This document shows positions 42,866 to 50,931 of a stretch of 52,866 nt of DNA, one piece after another. Origin of the DNA: JAHECQ01 sp047638695 (GTDB lineage: Bacteria > Actinomycetota > Acidimicrobiia > Acidimicrobiales > SZUA-35). Below the pieces are notes generated by a model, which searched no databases, was not told the DNA's origin, and worked only from the letters and a program-made list of their open reading frames with translations. Made by a program: the position numbers and the translations under genes. The stretch lies in contig JBLINY010000023.1 in NCBI GenBank assembly GCA_047638695.1, forward strand, positions 1-52,866, read 5' to 3'. Position 1 is the stretch's first letter. Every line of letters begins with the position of its first letter.

Positions 42866-44107
42866 CTAGGAGGCGACTGGCTCAGATTCCGCCGCAAGCT
42901 CCCGCTCGATCGGCTCTTCACTGATCGGCAAATGTAAGAGGGCAGCGAGCAGGCCCAACACAACGGCGATCCACCACACGGTGTTATACGAGCCGGTCTG
43001 GTCGAAGATGTAGCCGCCGAGCCACGCGCCCGTAAAGCTGCCAAGCTGGTGCCCGAAGAAGACAACGCCGAACAACGTTCCCATGTGTTGGAGGCCGAAC
43101 ATCTGGGCCACGATCCCTGACGTCAGCGGCACCGTCGAGAGCCAAAGGAGGCCCATGATCGAGGCGAAGACGAGTGTGGTTCCCGTGCTCTTCGGAGCCA
43201 GCATGAAGAAGGTGATGGCGGCAGCGCGGCTGAGGTAGAGCATGGTCAGAAGTCGGGCCTTTGGCCCCTTCGTTCCCAGGATTCCTGATGTGAAGGCTCC
43301 GATGACGTTGAAGAAGCCGATGAGCGTGAGTGCCGTCGCTGCAATATTGGCGCTTTGTCCGATGTCTTCGATGTGTGCCGGCAGGTGCACGCCGATGAAT
43401 ACGACATGGAATCCGCACACGAAGAAGCCGATCACTAGCAACACATAGCTTCGATTGCCTGCAGCCTCGCTCAGTGCTTCCCGTAGCGACTGGTCGACCA
43501 CTCCTGGCTCCATCGATTGATCACGGCCGCCGTTGAGCACGAGGGCGAGAGCGGCGATGACGAGAGGCACCAGGGCCATTGTTGTCAGGGCGGTCTGCCA
43601 GCCGAACTGCTCGATCAGTGTGCGGGAGACTGGGATCAGGACGAAGTTTCCGACCGACCCCGCAGCCGTGGCGACACCGAGAGCCCAGGTTCGACGCTCG
43701 GGCGGAGCGGCTCGGCCAACAACGGCGAGAATGACCGAGAACGAGCAAGCCGCGAGCCCGAGCCCGACGATCAGCCCAGCTGAAAGGTACAAACCCGTCG
43801 TCGAAGACGAGTTGGCCATAAGAAGCGTGCCGCCGGAGTACAGCACGCTGCCGCCGACCAAGACTCGGCCGGTCCCCCATCGATCGGCGATGGCGCCGGC
43901 GAAAGGTTGCCCGATGCCCCACACGAGGTTCTGAATGGCGACGGCCAAACCGAAGGTGCCGCGACCCCATCCGAACTCCGTGGTAATCGGGACCAGATAG
44001 AGGGCAAAGGACGCCCGCACGCCGAGTGCAATAAAGCCGGCGAAACCAGCTGCCGCGAGCACCACACCGAACGTCCGCGTTTGCTTCTTGCTCACCGTTG
44101 TCGTCAC
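42866..44107 (-). CDS. MFS transporter (OFA/monocarboxylate-type)
   Basis: 413 residues with 12 hydrophobic segments. Motifs: GVRASFALYLVPITTEFGWGRGTFGLAVAIQNLVWGIGQPFAGAIADRWGTGRV (first pair with the motif A region DRWGTGR) and a central cytoplasmic loop NGGRDQSMEPGVVDQSLREAL. The opening wording matches oxalate:formate-antiporter/monocarboxylate-type importers common next to acid-degradation genes. The start is GTG 44107, 7 nt after TAGGTT on the minus strand, hence leaderless. It is divergent from the Rieske dioxygenase operon, so it probably imports that operon's aromatic or alicyclic acid substrate. Confidence 0.85.
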   Translation of the reverse strand: MTTTVSKKQTRTFGVVLAAAGFAGFIALGVRASFALYLVPITTEFGWGRGTFGLAVAIQNLVWGIGQPFAGAIADRWGTGRVLVGGSVLYSGGTLLMANSSSTTGLYLSAGLIVGLGLAACSFSVILAVVGRAAPPERRTWALGVATAAGSVGNFVLIPVSRTLIEQFGWQTALTTMALVPLVIAALALVLNGGRDQSMEPGVVDQSLREALSEAAGNRSYVLLVIGFFVCGFHVVFIGVHLPAHIEDIGQSANIAATALTLIGFFNVIGAFTSGILGTKGPKARLLTMLYLSRAAAITFFMLAPKSTGTTLVFASIMGLLWLSTVPLTSGIVAQMFGLQHMGTLFGVVFFGHQLGSFTGAWLGGYIFDQTGSYNTVWWIAVVLGLLAALLHLPISEEPIERELAAESEPVAS

Positions 44108-44114
44108 TTAGCTG

Positions 44115-44120
44115 AACCTA
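44115..44120 (-). promoter_or_regulatory. -10 box (TAGGTT, minus strand) of MFS gene
   Basis: On the minus strand TAGGTT ends 7 nt before GTG 44107. The rest of 44121-44276 holds a short hairpin CCCCG-TCG-CGGGG (44238-44250) but no gene. Confidence 0.45.
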
Positions 44121-44276
44121 CTCCGAGCCATACCTTGGACCCATTTCCTTGTGGAGAATCGCCGCTCACGAACCGACGGACACCTGAGCTGAACAACCAA
44201 GCTGGGCAGTCGAGCTGAAGAGCAGCCTCGACATGGGCCCCGTCGCGGGGTTTCGGGCCGCCAGAATGGAGTCGGT

Positions 44277-44332
44277 TAGGTTCGCTGGTGAGCACTGTCG
44301 GACAATTGAGCGCTGTCGGACAATCGAGGAGG
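44277..44332 (+). promoter_or_regulatory. Promoter, 18-bp tandem repeat and strong SD before the Rieske operon
   Basis: TAGGTT (44277-44282) is a -10-like box, 5 nt before an in-frame GTG at 44288. Two 18-bp tandem units follow, 44292-44309 and 44310-44327 (16 of 18 identical, sharing CTGTCGGACAAT). The second runs into AGGAGG (44327-44332), an excellent ribosome binding site 6 nt before GTG 44339. Two start modes are thus possible: leaderless at 44288 or SD-led at 44339. Confidence 0.5.
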
Positions 44333-44338
44333 ATCGTC

Positions 44339-45517
44339 GTGACCGAGGTCGATGAAACCGATGCCACCCTGTATCAGCGGCTGATCGGCGAGGATCGAGT
44401 CTCGGGACAGCTGTATACCGAGACGGCCATCTTCGAACATGAACTGGAACGGATCTTCCATCGGGGCTGGGTATTCGTCGGCCATGAGAGCGAGGTGGCC
44501 GATCCGGGCGAGTTCGTCACTCGACTGTTGGGTCGCCAGCCCGTGGTGCTGACCCGCGATGACGCGGGCGAACTGCGGCTGTGGTCGAACCGCTGCCCCC
44601 ACCGTGGCGCCACGATCTGTGCCCTCAATCAGGGACAAACCAAATACTTCCGTTGCCCATATCACGCCTGGACCTTCGACACTGCGGGGACGTTGGTCGC
44701 GTTGCCGGGCGAAGAGGGGTTCGGACCGACGTTCGATCGGGCCGAGCACGGGCTGGCGCCGGTACCACGCATGGATAGCTACCGAGGGTTCGTCTTCGGC
44801 AGTTGGTCACACGAGGGCCCAACGCTGGCCGAGCATCTGGGGAATGCCCGCGACCTGATCGACCGGTCGTGCGACCTCTCACCGGTTGGGGAGATCTCGC
44901 TTCGGGCAGGCTGGCTGCGCCACCGCATCCGGGCCAATTGGAAAATGTCGGCAGAAAACGTGTGCGACTTCTACCATCCGCCGGTCACCCACGCTTCGTC
45001 CGGCTTGATGGCGGGAGCGCCTCCCGACTATTTCACCGATGGCTACGGCGGCGTGGCGAGGTACCTCGGTGGCGGGCACGGCGAGATCGACTACCGGTCG
45101 GCACCGGGCGGGGCGCAGCTTGGCCTTGGACCACATGGCTTCATCTTTCCCAACCTGTTCATCGAGTCCTCGAGCATCTTCGTGATCCAGCCGGTGAGCG
45201 CGACGGAGATGACCCATCTGCAAACACCGATTGCTTGGGCCGGCGTGCCCGAGAAAACACAGCGTCGCCAATTGCGACGATTCGGGATGGCGTTCGGACC
45301 GGCCGGCGTGATCGAACCCGACGACGCTGCTACATGGGAGCGGATGCAGCTCGGTCTGCTGGCCGGAGTGCCGGAATGGGTAATGTTGGAGCGTGGGTTG
45401 AAGAACGACCACCTCGGAGAAGGCCGGGCCCTCGACGAGATCGCCCAGCGGGGCTTTTGGCGCCACTATCGAGCGCTGATGACCGACGGAGCAGTGACTG
45501 GCGGAGCGGCCGGATGA
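44339..45517 (+). CDS. Aromatic-ring-hydroxylating dioxygenase, alpha subunit
   Basis: 392 residues from GTG 44339 (AGGAGG 6 nt upstream). Rieske ligands are CPHRGATICAL and CPYHAW (about 85-105). The mononuclear iron site is NVCDFYHPPVTH (DxxHxxxxH, about 208-219), with NWKMSAENV before it. The order YTETAIFEHELERIFHRGWVFVGHESE is the typical N-terminus of class II dioxygenase alpha subunits (benzoate/biphenyl type). A matching beta subunit overlaps its stop. Ferredoxin and reductase components are absent here. A divergent MFS importer suggests a carboxylic aromatic or alicyclic substrate. Confidence 0.9.
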   Translation: MTEVDETDATLYQRLIGEDRVSGQLYTETAIFEHELERIFHRGWVFVGHESEVADPGEFVTRLLGRQPVVLTRDDAGELRLWSNRCPHRGATICALNQGQTKYFRCPYHAWTFDTAGTLVALPGEEGFGPTFDRAEHGLAPVPRMDSYRGFVFGSWSHEGPTLAEHLGNARDLIDRSCDLSPVGEISLRAGWLRHRIRANWKMSAENVCDFYHPPVTHASSGLMAGAPPDYFTDGYGGVARYLGGGHGEIDYRSAPGGAQLGLGPHGFIFPNLFIESSSIFVIQPVSATEMTHLQTPIAWAGVPEKTQRRQLRRFGMAFGPAGVIEPDDAATWERMQLGLLAGVPEWVMLERGLKNDHLGEGRALDEIAQRGFWRHYRALMTDGAVTGGAAG

Positions 45518-46023
45518 GCAGTCTCGAGGAGCTACTCGAGCAGCAGCGGGTCGAGCAGTTCCTATTTCTCGAAGCCCGGCTCATAGATGAGCGTCGCTTC
45601 ACCGAATGGGAGGCGTTGTGGGTCGACGAGGGAATCTATTGGGTTCCGGCCAACGGCGAAGACACTGATGCTCATACCAATGTGTCGCTGATATACGACA
45701 ACCGGTCGCGCATGCACAACCGGGTCGAGCGCTATGTCGGTGGCAAAGCAATCTCACAACAGCCGTCGCCGCGCACGGTGCACCTGGTCGGCAATGTGAC
45801 CATCGAGCCGGCTACTTCGGACGCCGACGTCGGCGACGATGTTCTGTGGATCATCCAGTCGACGGTGCAAGTCGCCGAATCGCGACCTGGCGAACGCATC
45901 GATTGGGTCGGACGTGTCACCCACCACCTCGCCGAACACGACGGAGCGCTCCGCATCGTGTTCAAGAAGGTCGTGCTGGTCGACAACGACCAGGAGCTGA
46001 CCACGCTCGATTTTCTGCTCTGA
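45514..46023 (+). CDS. Aromatic-ring-hydroxylating dioxygenase, beta subunit
   Basis: 169 residues; ATG 45514 overlaps the alpha-subunit stop (ATGA). NTF2-like beta-subunit hallmarks: VEQFLFLEARLIDERRFTEWEALWVDEGIYWVPANGEDTD, then SLIYDNRSRMHNRVERYVGGKAISQQPSPRTVHLVGNV. The C-terminal strands VFKKVVLVDNDQELTTLDFLL are standard. It is structural in the alpha3beta3 hexamer. Its presence makes the pair a true two-subunit dioxygenase rather than a one-component oxygenase like those at 15359 and 46352. Confidence 0.9.
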   Translation: MSSLEELLEQQRVEQFLFLEARLIDERRFTEWEALWVDEGIYWVPANGEDTDAHTNVSLIYDNRSRMHNRVERYVGGKAISQQPSPRTVHLVGNVTIEPATSDADVGDDVLWIIQSTVQVAESRPGERIDWVGRVTHHLAEHDGALRIVFKKVVLVDNDQELTTLDFLL

Positions 46024-46351
46024 AGTCGACCGTCGGGATCGCGGTTGGTTGAGCGGTTGGTCGATCGGTCAGTCGGCTAGGGTGGGTACGGCAATGAGCG
46101 CCGTGATCGACCCGACCCTCGGAGACAGGTCGGCACGTCATTCCTGGAGTGCCGTGATCGCTGACCAATGGTGTCAACGGCCTGCGCCGCGCGATTGACG
46201 ACGCAGGGAGGCCCTGCCGTTGTGCTCGGGCTGTCTCGTGGTCAGTTGAAGTGCCCGACGCTTCGAATATCAGACTCTTCCGATGCCAGACTGTTCGGAT
46301 GCCAGATATCCAAGAGCCTGCCTTGTTGAGAATTGCGCCGAGGGCAAACTG
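46024..46351 (+). promoter_or_regulatory. Repeat-rich upstream region of the second Rieske operon
   Basis: No convincing gene; a 34-codon frame at 46094 has a TAGGGT box 10 nt upstream but no family resemblance. A 14-bp direct repeat, GAG(C/T)GCCGTGATCG, occurs at 46096-46109 and 46147-46160 (51 bp apart). Three imperfect units, ATCAGACTCTTCCG, ATGCCAGACTGTTCGG and ATGCCAGATATCC, lie in tandem at 46269-46311. GAGGG (46340-46344) is the ribosome binding site of ATG 46352. The repeats may be operator sites. Confidence 0.4.
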
Positions 46352-47512
46352 ATGCGCATCGAGCGACAGATCGAACTGCTTAAGCGCGTCGCCGATTCCG
46401 GCGATCATCTCGCCGGACTTCACGGCGAACGTTCGATGATCAATCCGGCATCGACCTACACAGATTCGAACCACTTCGCCGACGAAATGCGGGTGTTGTT
46501 CCGCAACGGACCAACGTTGCTCGGCTTGAGCTGCGAGATGAGCGAGCCGGGCGACTACCTGAGCACCTCCCTCGATGGTGTACCCCTCTTCGCCGTCCGT
46601 CAGGATGACGGCACCATTCGGGCCATGGTGAACGCATGCCGACACCGCGCCGCGCCGCTGGTCGCCGAGCGCACCGGAAACCTTGGACGGGGGATCGTGT
46701 GCGGCTACCACGGATGGACCTACGGCTCAGGCGGCGACCTGCTCCGCCGTCCGCTGTCGCTGGGAGCGTTCGACGATGTCACCCAGAACTGCGATCTTCA
46801 TCAGATCGCCGTTGCCGAGCAGTACGGGCTCATCTTCGTGCGGGCGCAATCAAGCGAGCCCATTGACGTCGACCAGGTGCTGGGAGGCGCCGAGGACGAC
46901 TTCGAATCCTTCGGGATCGACAGCTATGTTCACGTCGAGACCAGGACCAACGAGTGGGACATGAACTGGAAGTTGGTGCTCGACACGTTCACCGAGAGCT
47001 ACCACATCCGCTGGCTGCACAAGGACACGATCGCTCCAGCGTTCAACTCTGACTGTGTGATCTATGAGTCGTTCGGGCGGAATTTCCTGTCCGTTGGCCT
47101 GCGGGCGAACGTGCACGACGAGTTCGAGAAACCTCAGGGTGAATGGTCGCTACTCCCCTATGGCACGATCCAGTACTTCTTGGTGCCCAACGCGCTTTTG
47201 GTTTACCAGCTCGACCATCTCGAACTCTGGCGCCTCGAACCGTTGGGCGTCGGGCGGGTTCGCACCCACACATCGATCTTCGCTCCCGAGCCTCCCGACG
47301 AACGTGCCCTTCGTTACTGGACCAAGAACCTCGATCTACTCCTGGAAGTCACCGGCACCGAAGATTTCCCGACCATGGAGAAGATCCATTCGGCGCTTGC
47401 ATCCGGCGCGGTTCCCGAAGTCGTCTACGGACGCATCGAACCTCCACTGGTGCACTTCCACTCCGCCCTCGCAGACGCGCTCGCTGCCGATCAGCAGAGC
47501 ACCAGCGCGTGA
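46352..47512 (+). CDS. Rieske non-haem iron oxygenase, large subunit
   Basis: 386 residues from ATG 46352. Rieske ligands: CRHRAAPLVAE and CGYHGWTY. The catalytic site NWKLVLDTFTESYHIRWLH supplies His-x4-His, and the third acidic ligand is in TGTEDFPTMEKIHSALASG. It has the same architecture as the oxygenase at 15359 (Rieske plus RHO alpha-C domain, no beta subunit), but a distinct N-terminus (IERQIELLKRVADSGDHL). Its stop overlaps the next SDR start (GTGA), so oxygenation and alcohol oxidation probably act in sequence. An in-frame ATG at 46283 lies within the tandem repeats and is less likely. Confidence 0.88.
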   Translation: MRIERQIELLKRVADSGDHLAGLHGERSMINPASTYTDSNHFADEMRVLFRNGPTLLGLSCEMSEPGDYLSTSLDGVPLFAVRQDDGTIRAMVNACRHRAAPLVAERTGNLGRGIVCGYHGWTYGSGGDLLRRPLSLGAFDDVTQNCDLHQIAVAEQYGLIFVRAQSSEPIDVDQVLGGAEDDFESFGIDSYVHVETRTNEWDMNWKLVLDTFTESYHIRWLHKDTIAPAFNSDCVIYESFGRNFLSVGLRANVHDEFEKPQGEWSLLPYGTIQYFLVPNALLVYQLDHLELWRLEPLGVGRVRTHTSIFAPEPPDERALRYWTKNLDLLLEVTGTEDFPTMEKIHSALASGAVPEVVYGRIEPPLVHFHSALADALAADQQSTSA

Positions 47513-48318
47513 CAGCATCGCGTTTCGTCGACAAGGTAGCGGTAGTGACCGGCGGCACGACCGGCATTGGACGGGCCACGGTTGAACGTCTGCACGCCGA
47601 GGGCGCCACCGTTGTCTTCTGTGGTCGGCGCTCTGAACTCGGCGACGAAGTGGCAGCTCGGCTGTCGTCAGAACGGGCACTGTTCGTCACCGCTGATGTG
47701 ACCGTCCGCGCTGACCTGGAACGTCTTTACGCAACTTGCCACGAACAGTTCGGCCGCCTCGACGTGGTCGTCAACAACGCAGGCAATGTCGTGGTCGGTC
47801 CGACCCTGAAGCTCAAGCCTAAGAACTGGCGGCGTACCATTGCACTTAACCTCGACGCGGTTTTCGATAGCTGCCAGCTGGCGTTGCCTAATCTCTTGGC
47901 CACGATCGAGTCGGGCGCCGCAACCGGCGGGGCGATCGTCAATGTCGCGTCGCTCGACGCCGTTGGCGGCGACCGTGGCTTCGCCGCCTACAACGCAGCA
48001 AAGGCCGGGGTGGTGAACTTCACGCGCTCCCTCGCGTTGGAGTTCGGTCCGGCTGGCGTCCGGGCCAACTCGGTGTCGCCCGGTGCCGTCGACACGCCAC
48101 TCACCACCATGACGAGAACTGATCCGACCGCGGCTGCCGCCTTCGTCGCAGCCATCCCGGTCAGACGATTCGGCAAGCCAGAAGAGGTTGCGGCTGCAAT
48201 CACCTTTCTGGCCGCTGACGAAGCCAGCTTTGTAAACGGGGCAAACCTTCTGGTTGATGGCGGTGTCACCGCAGGCACCGGACACCCAGACGTGCTGTCG
48301 CTTTTCAACATGGAGTAG
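47509..48318 (+). CDS. SDR family oxidoreductase
   Basis: 269 residues from GTG 47509, overlapping the Rieske stop. VAVVTGGTTGIGRATVERL (TGxxxGIG), VVFCGRRSE (Arg pair, NADP preference likely), VNNAGNVVVG, VNVASLDAVGG (Ser), AYNAAKAGVVNF (Tyr-Lys) and NLLVDGGVTAGTGH complete a classical SDR. In aromatic dihydrodiol pathways a dehydrogenase of this kind follows ring hydroxylation. Here the partner oxygenase lacks a beta subunit, so a simple alcohol oxidation after monooxygenation is equally likely. Confidence 0.88.
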   Translation: MTASRFVDKVAVVTGGTTGIGRATVERLHAEGATVVFCGRRSELGDEVAARLSSERALFVTADVTVRADLERLYATCHEQFGRLDVVVNNAGNVVVGPTLKLKPKNWRRTIALNLDAVFDSCQLALPNLLATIESGAATGGAIVNVASLDAVGGDRGFAAYNAAKAGVVNFTRSLALEFGPAGVRANSVSPGAVDTPLTTMTRTDPTAAAAFVAAIPVRRFGKPEEVAAAITFLAADEASFVNGANLLVDGGVTAGTGHPDVLSLFNME

Positions 48319-48375
48319 GCCTCTTGAGCAGCAAGCCGCTCCGAGCGTTGGGCCGCCGCTCACCACCTACAGAAC

Positions 48376-48381
48376 TATGAT
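48376..48381 (+). promoter_or_regulatory. -10 box (TATGAT) of the second LLM gene
   Basis: TATGAT, close to the TATAAT consensus, lies 6 nt before ATG 48388 with no ribosome binding site, indicating a leaderless transcript. Confidence 0.5.
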
Positions 48382-48387
48382 CGCTGC

Positions 48388-49293
48388 ATGGCCGATTCGC
48401 TTCGCTTCGATGTGCTCACTCTCCCGGGGAACCCGTGGGCCGACTATCGGGCGCAGGTCCTTCAGGTCGAAGAGCTCGGCTTCGACACCGCTGCAATCCC
48501 CGACCACTTTTGCGACTGGGCAAACCCCCCGGCCCCATGGTTGGAGTGCTGGTCGTTGATGGCCGCTCTGGCTGCGGAGACCTCGACGATTCGTCTGGCA
48601 TCCAACGTCACCCAGATCCCTCTCCGCAATCCGGGGGTCCTCGCGCACCAGGCCGTCACCGTCGATCACATTTCTGGCGGTCGCATCGAGCTCGGGATTG
48701 GGACCGGTCTCGCCATCGACCCAGGCACCGAAATGATTGGCCTCCCGAATTGGTCGAACGGCGAGCGAGCCAGCCGCTTCGGAGAGTACGTCGAACTCCT
48801 TGGGTTACTGCTCACCGACGATGTGACGTCGTACGACGGCGAGTACTACCAGGCCGACAACGCGGTCATGAACCCTTCATCGTTGCAGCGTCCCCGGATA
48901 CCTATCGTTGCGGCAGCCCTCGGTCCGCGCATGATGAGCCATGCGTCCGAACACGCCGATGGCTGGAACACGATGAGTTTCTCGGCGAGTTTCGATGACC
49001 AACTCAGTGAGCTCTCTGAACGCAACACTCGGATGACCCAACTCTGTGAGGACCTGGGGCGTGACCCGGCCAGTCTTCGCCGAAGTGCCAACTTGTTCGA
49101 TGCTGAAGCACGGGCCGCCGGTGGCAGCATTCGCTACTACGACGACGTGGCCATGTTCGAAGAGCTCGTCGGTGGCCTCTCGACTGCTGGCTACACCGAA
49201 ATCGGGCTGTACTACCCCAGCGACGACTCACAGGTTGCTGCCTTCGAGCACATCGCTCTCGACATCATCCCCCGCCTGCGTCAGCAAGGCTGA
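48388..49293 (+). CDS. LLM-class flavin/F420-dependent oxidoreductase
   Basis: 301 residues. Luciferase-like pattern: VLQVEELGFDTAAIPDHFCDW, TIRLASNVTQIPLRNPGVLAHQAVTVDHISGGRIELGIGTG, IPIVAAALGPRMMSHASEHADGWNTMS. The DHFCDW segment with two Trp-flanked prolines (NPPAPWLECWS) is typical of F420-dependent members. It lies just after the Rieske-SDR operon and probably serves the same pathway, but has its own leaderless promoter. Substrate unknown. Confidence 0.85.
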   Translation: MADSLRFDVLTLPGNPWADYRAQVLQVEELGFDTAAIPDHFCDWANPPAPWLECWSLMAALAAETSTIRLASNVTQIPLRNPGVLAHQAVTVDHISGGRIELGIGTGLAIDPGTEMIGLPNWSNGERASRFGEYVELLGLLLTDDVTSYDGEYYQADNAVMNPSSLQRPRIPIVAAALGPRMMSHASEHADGWNTMSFSASFDDQLSELSERNTRMTQLCEDLGRDPASLRRSANLFDAEARAAGGSIRYYDDVAMFEELVGGLSTAGYTEIGLYYPSDDSQVAAFEHIALDIIPRLRQQG

Positions 49294-49333
49294 CTTCCAA
49301 AAGAAAGGCAAGATACCATTCGCCCCTCGTGAA

Positions 49334-49822
49334 CTAATCGGCACCCTGGTGGTCTAGCCAGTTCAAGATTGTTTGATTCGTCTCTTCCGGCTTCTCTCGC
49401 TGGATCGAATGACCGCAGTCCAGGTAGACCACTTCCACGTTGGGAACGAAATCGCTCAGATTCTCAGACTTCGCGACCAGATCCTGGTCGCCGTAGATCA
49501 CGAGGGTGGGCTGTTGGATGATCGGGTGCGCCTCTGCCAAGAGATGCCAGTTCCGGCCAAGGTTTCTGTACCAGTTGATACTGCCCGTGAAACCTGTTGA
49601 TTCGAAGGCGGACACGTAAACAGCCAGTTCACCGTCGCTCATGATGGGCTCACCGAGCGGTGTGTCGGCTCTGGCGATATTCATCATCATCATGCCTGGC
49701 TCAGGTGCTTCCGGGGGCACGTTCTTCCGGTACATGTTGCGAAGGAACTGGAACGTGTTCTCGTCCAGTGCGGCGTCCGCGACACCTGGCTGTCGATTGA
49801 AGTGGACGAAATAGAAGTCGCC
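49334..49822 (-). pseudogene. C-terminal remnant of an alpha/beta hydrolase (epoxide hydrolase/dehalogenase-like)
   Basis: Reading the minus strand from about 49822, GDFYFVHFNRQPGVADAALD and FQFLRNMYRKN continue into PTLVIYGDQDLVAKS (acid strand) and VYLDCGHSIQREKPEETN (catalytic His), stopping at 49334-49336. This is the second half of an alpha/beta hydrolase; the nucleophile elbow and N-terminal strands are absent. Similarity stops at about 49822 and a TGA lies 10-15 codons further upstream. ATG 49735 could start a 133-residue product, but it would lack the nucleophile. The breakpoint coincides with that of the WYL remnant on the other strand. Confidence 0.75.
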
Positions 49823-50121
49823 GCGATGATTGGCGCACGTTTCGACTGGACCGACTCAGCGATGTTGCCGCAGGCGGTCGCCGATTCACCCCTCGGGAGA
49901 TTCCCGGCGGGGACCCCGCCGACTTCGTAGCGAGCTCTATTTCCTCGATCCCCCGAGAGATCGAGGCGCTCGTCACCGTTGGTGCTCCGTGCACACATAT
50001 CCTCACAATCGCGCAGATTGTTCTGGCCGCGCCGGTGACCGCCGTCGAACCAGCCGATGTCGCCCACGCCGTCGGACTACTTGCCGAACGTCTCACGCGT
50101 TTGGCGGACGCCACACATTGA
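49822..50121 (+). pseudogene. C-terminal remnant of a WYL-domain (YafY-type) regulator
   Basis: In the + frame from 49822 the translation RRDDWRTFRLDRLSDV, then RRFTPREIPGGDPADFVASS, ending LTRLADATH at TGA 50119-50121, matches the WYL-domain end of HTH/WYL transcription regulators (DWRTFR.DRI..., FTPR.lPG.DpA.FV). No HTH or start codon exists upstream: the frame leaves the family exactly at about 49822, where the antisense hydrolase remnant begins. About 98 residues remain. The small gap GAPCTHILTIAQIVLAA also differs from the family and may be part of the decay. Confidence 0.65.
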
Positions 50122-50163
50122 GACGTGACCCATCGGCTACTAGATTCGCCTGAGGAACCAACG

Positions 50164-50304
50164 ATGCACGAGATCCGCTACCTCGGCAACTCATCGATGG
50201 ATGGTAAGAGGAAAGGCCATCGAGGTTCCCGACCTCTCGTGGACCGCCCGTCAAGCCACCAAACACTCACTCCCCCGCCGGTTTCAACTGCGCGCCACTA
50301 CTGA
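50164..50304 (+). CDS. Possible 46-codon small gene, unrecognised
   Basis: ATG 50164 to TGA 50304, beginning MHEIRYLGNSSMDGKRKG. A TAGATT -10-like box (50141-50146) and GAGGA (50152-50156, 7 nt before the ATG) give it plausible start signals. The C-terminal half is low in hydrophobic residues and Pro/Ser/His-rich, so it could be the head of a truncated gene. It ends 10 nt before the convergent VOC gene. No family is recognised. Confidence 0.22.
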   Translation: MHEIRYLGNSSMDGKRKGHRGSRPLVDRPSSHQTLTPPPVSTARHY

Positions 50305-50313
50305 TGAGGTGTG

Positions 50314-50655
50314 TTAGGCGATGCAGAACTCGTTGCCTTCCGGGTCCGCCATGACCGTCCAGGTGTGTTCACCGGTGGTTCGGTTGCCGATCACAACTGC
50401 ACCGAGCACGACAAGTTCGGCGACAGCGCGTTCGCGGTTGTCGGTGTTGAGATCGAGGTGGACACGGTTCTTGCCACGTCTGGGTTCGGGTACTGCCGCG
50501 AACGCGATCCGAGTTCCGGCGTCGTCCGGGCTCAGCCGAACGAAGTCGCCCCAATCATCGTCGATGGGCCGTTGCAGGGCCTTGGACCAGAAGCCGGCGA
50601 CCATCTGAGGATCTGTGACGTCGAAGACTATGTGTTGAACAGTTGAGGGCGACAT
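50314..50655 (-). CDS. VOC (glyoxalase/dioxygenase-like) family protein
   Basis: 113 residues. Two beta-alpha-beta-beta-beta units: VQHIVFDVTDPQMVAGFWSKAL and RVHLDLNTDNRERAVAELVVLGA, ending TWTVMADPEGNEFCIA, the family's terminal strand (DPEGNEFC). Candidate metal-binding residues are His (QHIVF), His (VHLDL) and Glu (NEFC). Proteins of this 'Glyoxalase-like' type (about 110-130 residues) are usually of unknown function. ATG 50655 is preceded by a G-rich run (GCGGGG) on the minus strand and a TAGTTT box. Confidence 0.83.
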   Translation of the reverse strand: MSPSTVQHIVFDVTDPQMVAGFWSKALQRPIDDDWGDFVRLSPDDAGTRIAFAAVPEPRRGKNRVHLDLNTDNRERAVAELVVLGAVVIGNRTTGEHTWTVMADPEGNEFCIA

Positions 50656-50718
50656 GATCCCCGCAAACTACTAACTCGCCCGGGGCTGAGCGACGCCGGC
50701 TGCCGGCCGTCCAGAGCA

Positions 50719-50931
50719 TCAGTCAGCGGACACCGATTCGACTTCGGGGTCGAAAATGTCCTCGATATGCAACCCGAACAACGCTGCCAGCCTGAAGGCC
50801 AACGGCAGGCTCGGGTCGTACCGGCCGGTCTCGATCGCGTTGATCGTTTGACGCGACACCCCGAGCTGATCTGCGAGCGGCGCCTGACTCAAATCTGTCT
50901 CGGCACGGAGTACCTCCAGCCGATTCTTCAC
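50719..50931 (-). CDS. Small XRE-type HTH regulator
   Basis: 70 residues from GTG 50931. The helix-turn-helix is complete: KNRLEVLRAETDLSQAPLADQLGVSRQTINAIETGRYDPSLPLAFRLAALFGLHIEDIF. It is the compact form (YozG-like) often partnered with a small membrane protein. Its GTG overlaps the membrane gene's stop (GTGA), so both are one unit. A longer frame from 51012 exists only by reading through the membrane gene. Confidence 0.85.
   Translation of the reverse strand: MKNRLEVLRAETDLSQAPLADQLGVSRQTINAIETGRYDPSLPLAFRLAALFGLHIEDIFDPEVESVSAD

Noticed and set aside
45962..46711. 249-residue minus-strand frame over the second Rieske upstream region
   Set aside because: Its first part is antisense to the Rieske gene and it has no recognisable domain or promoter.
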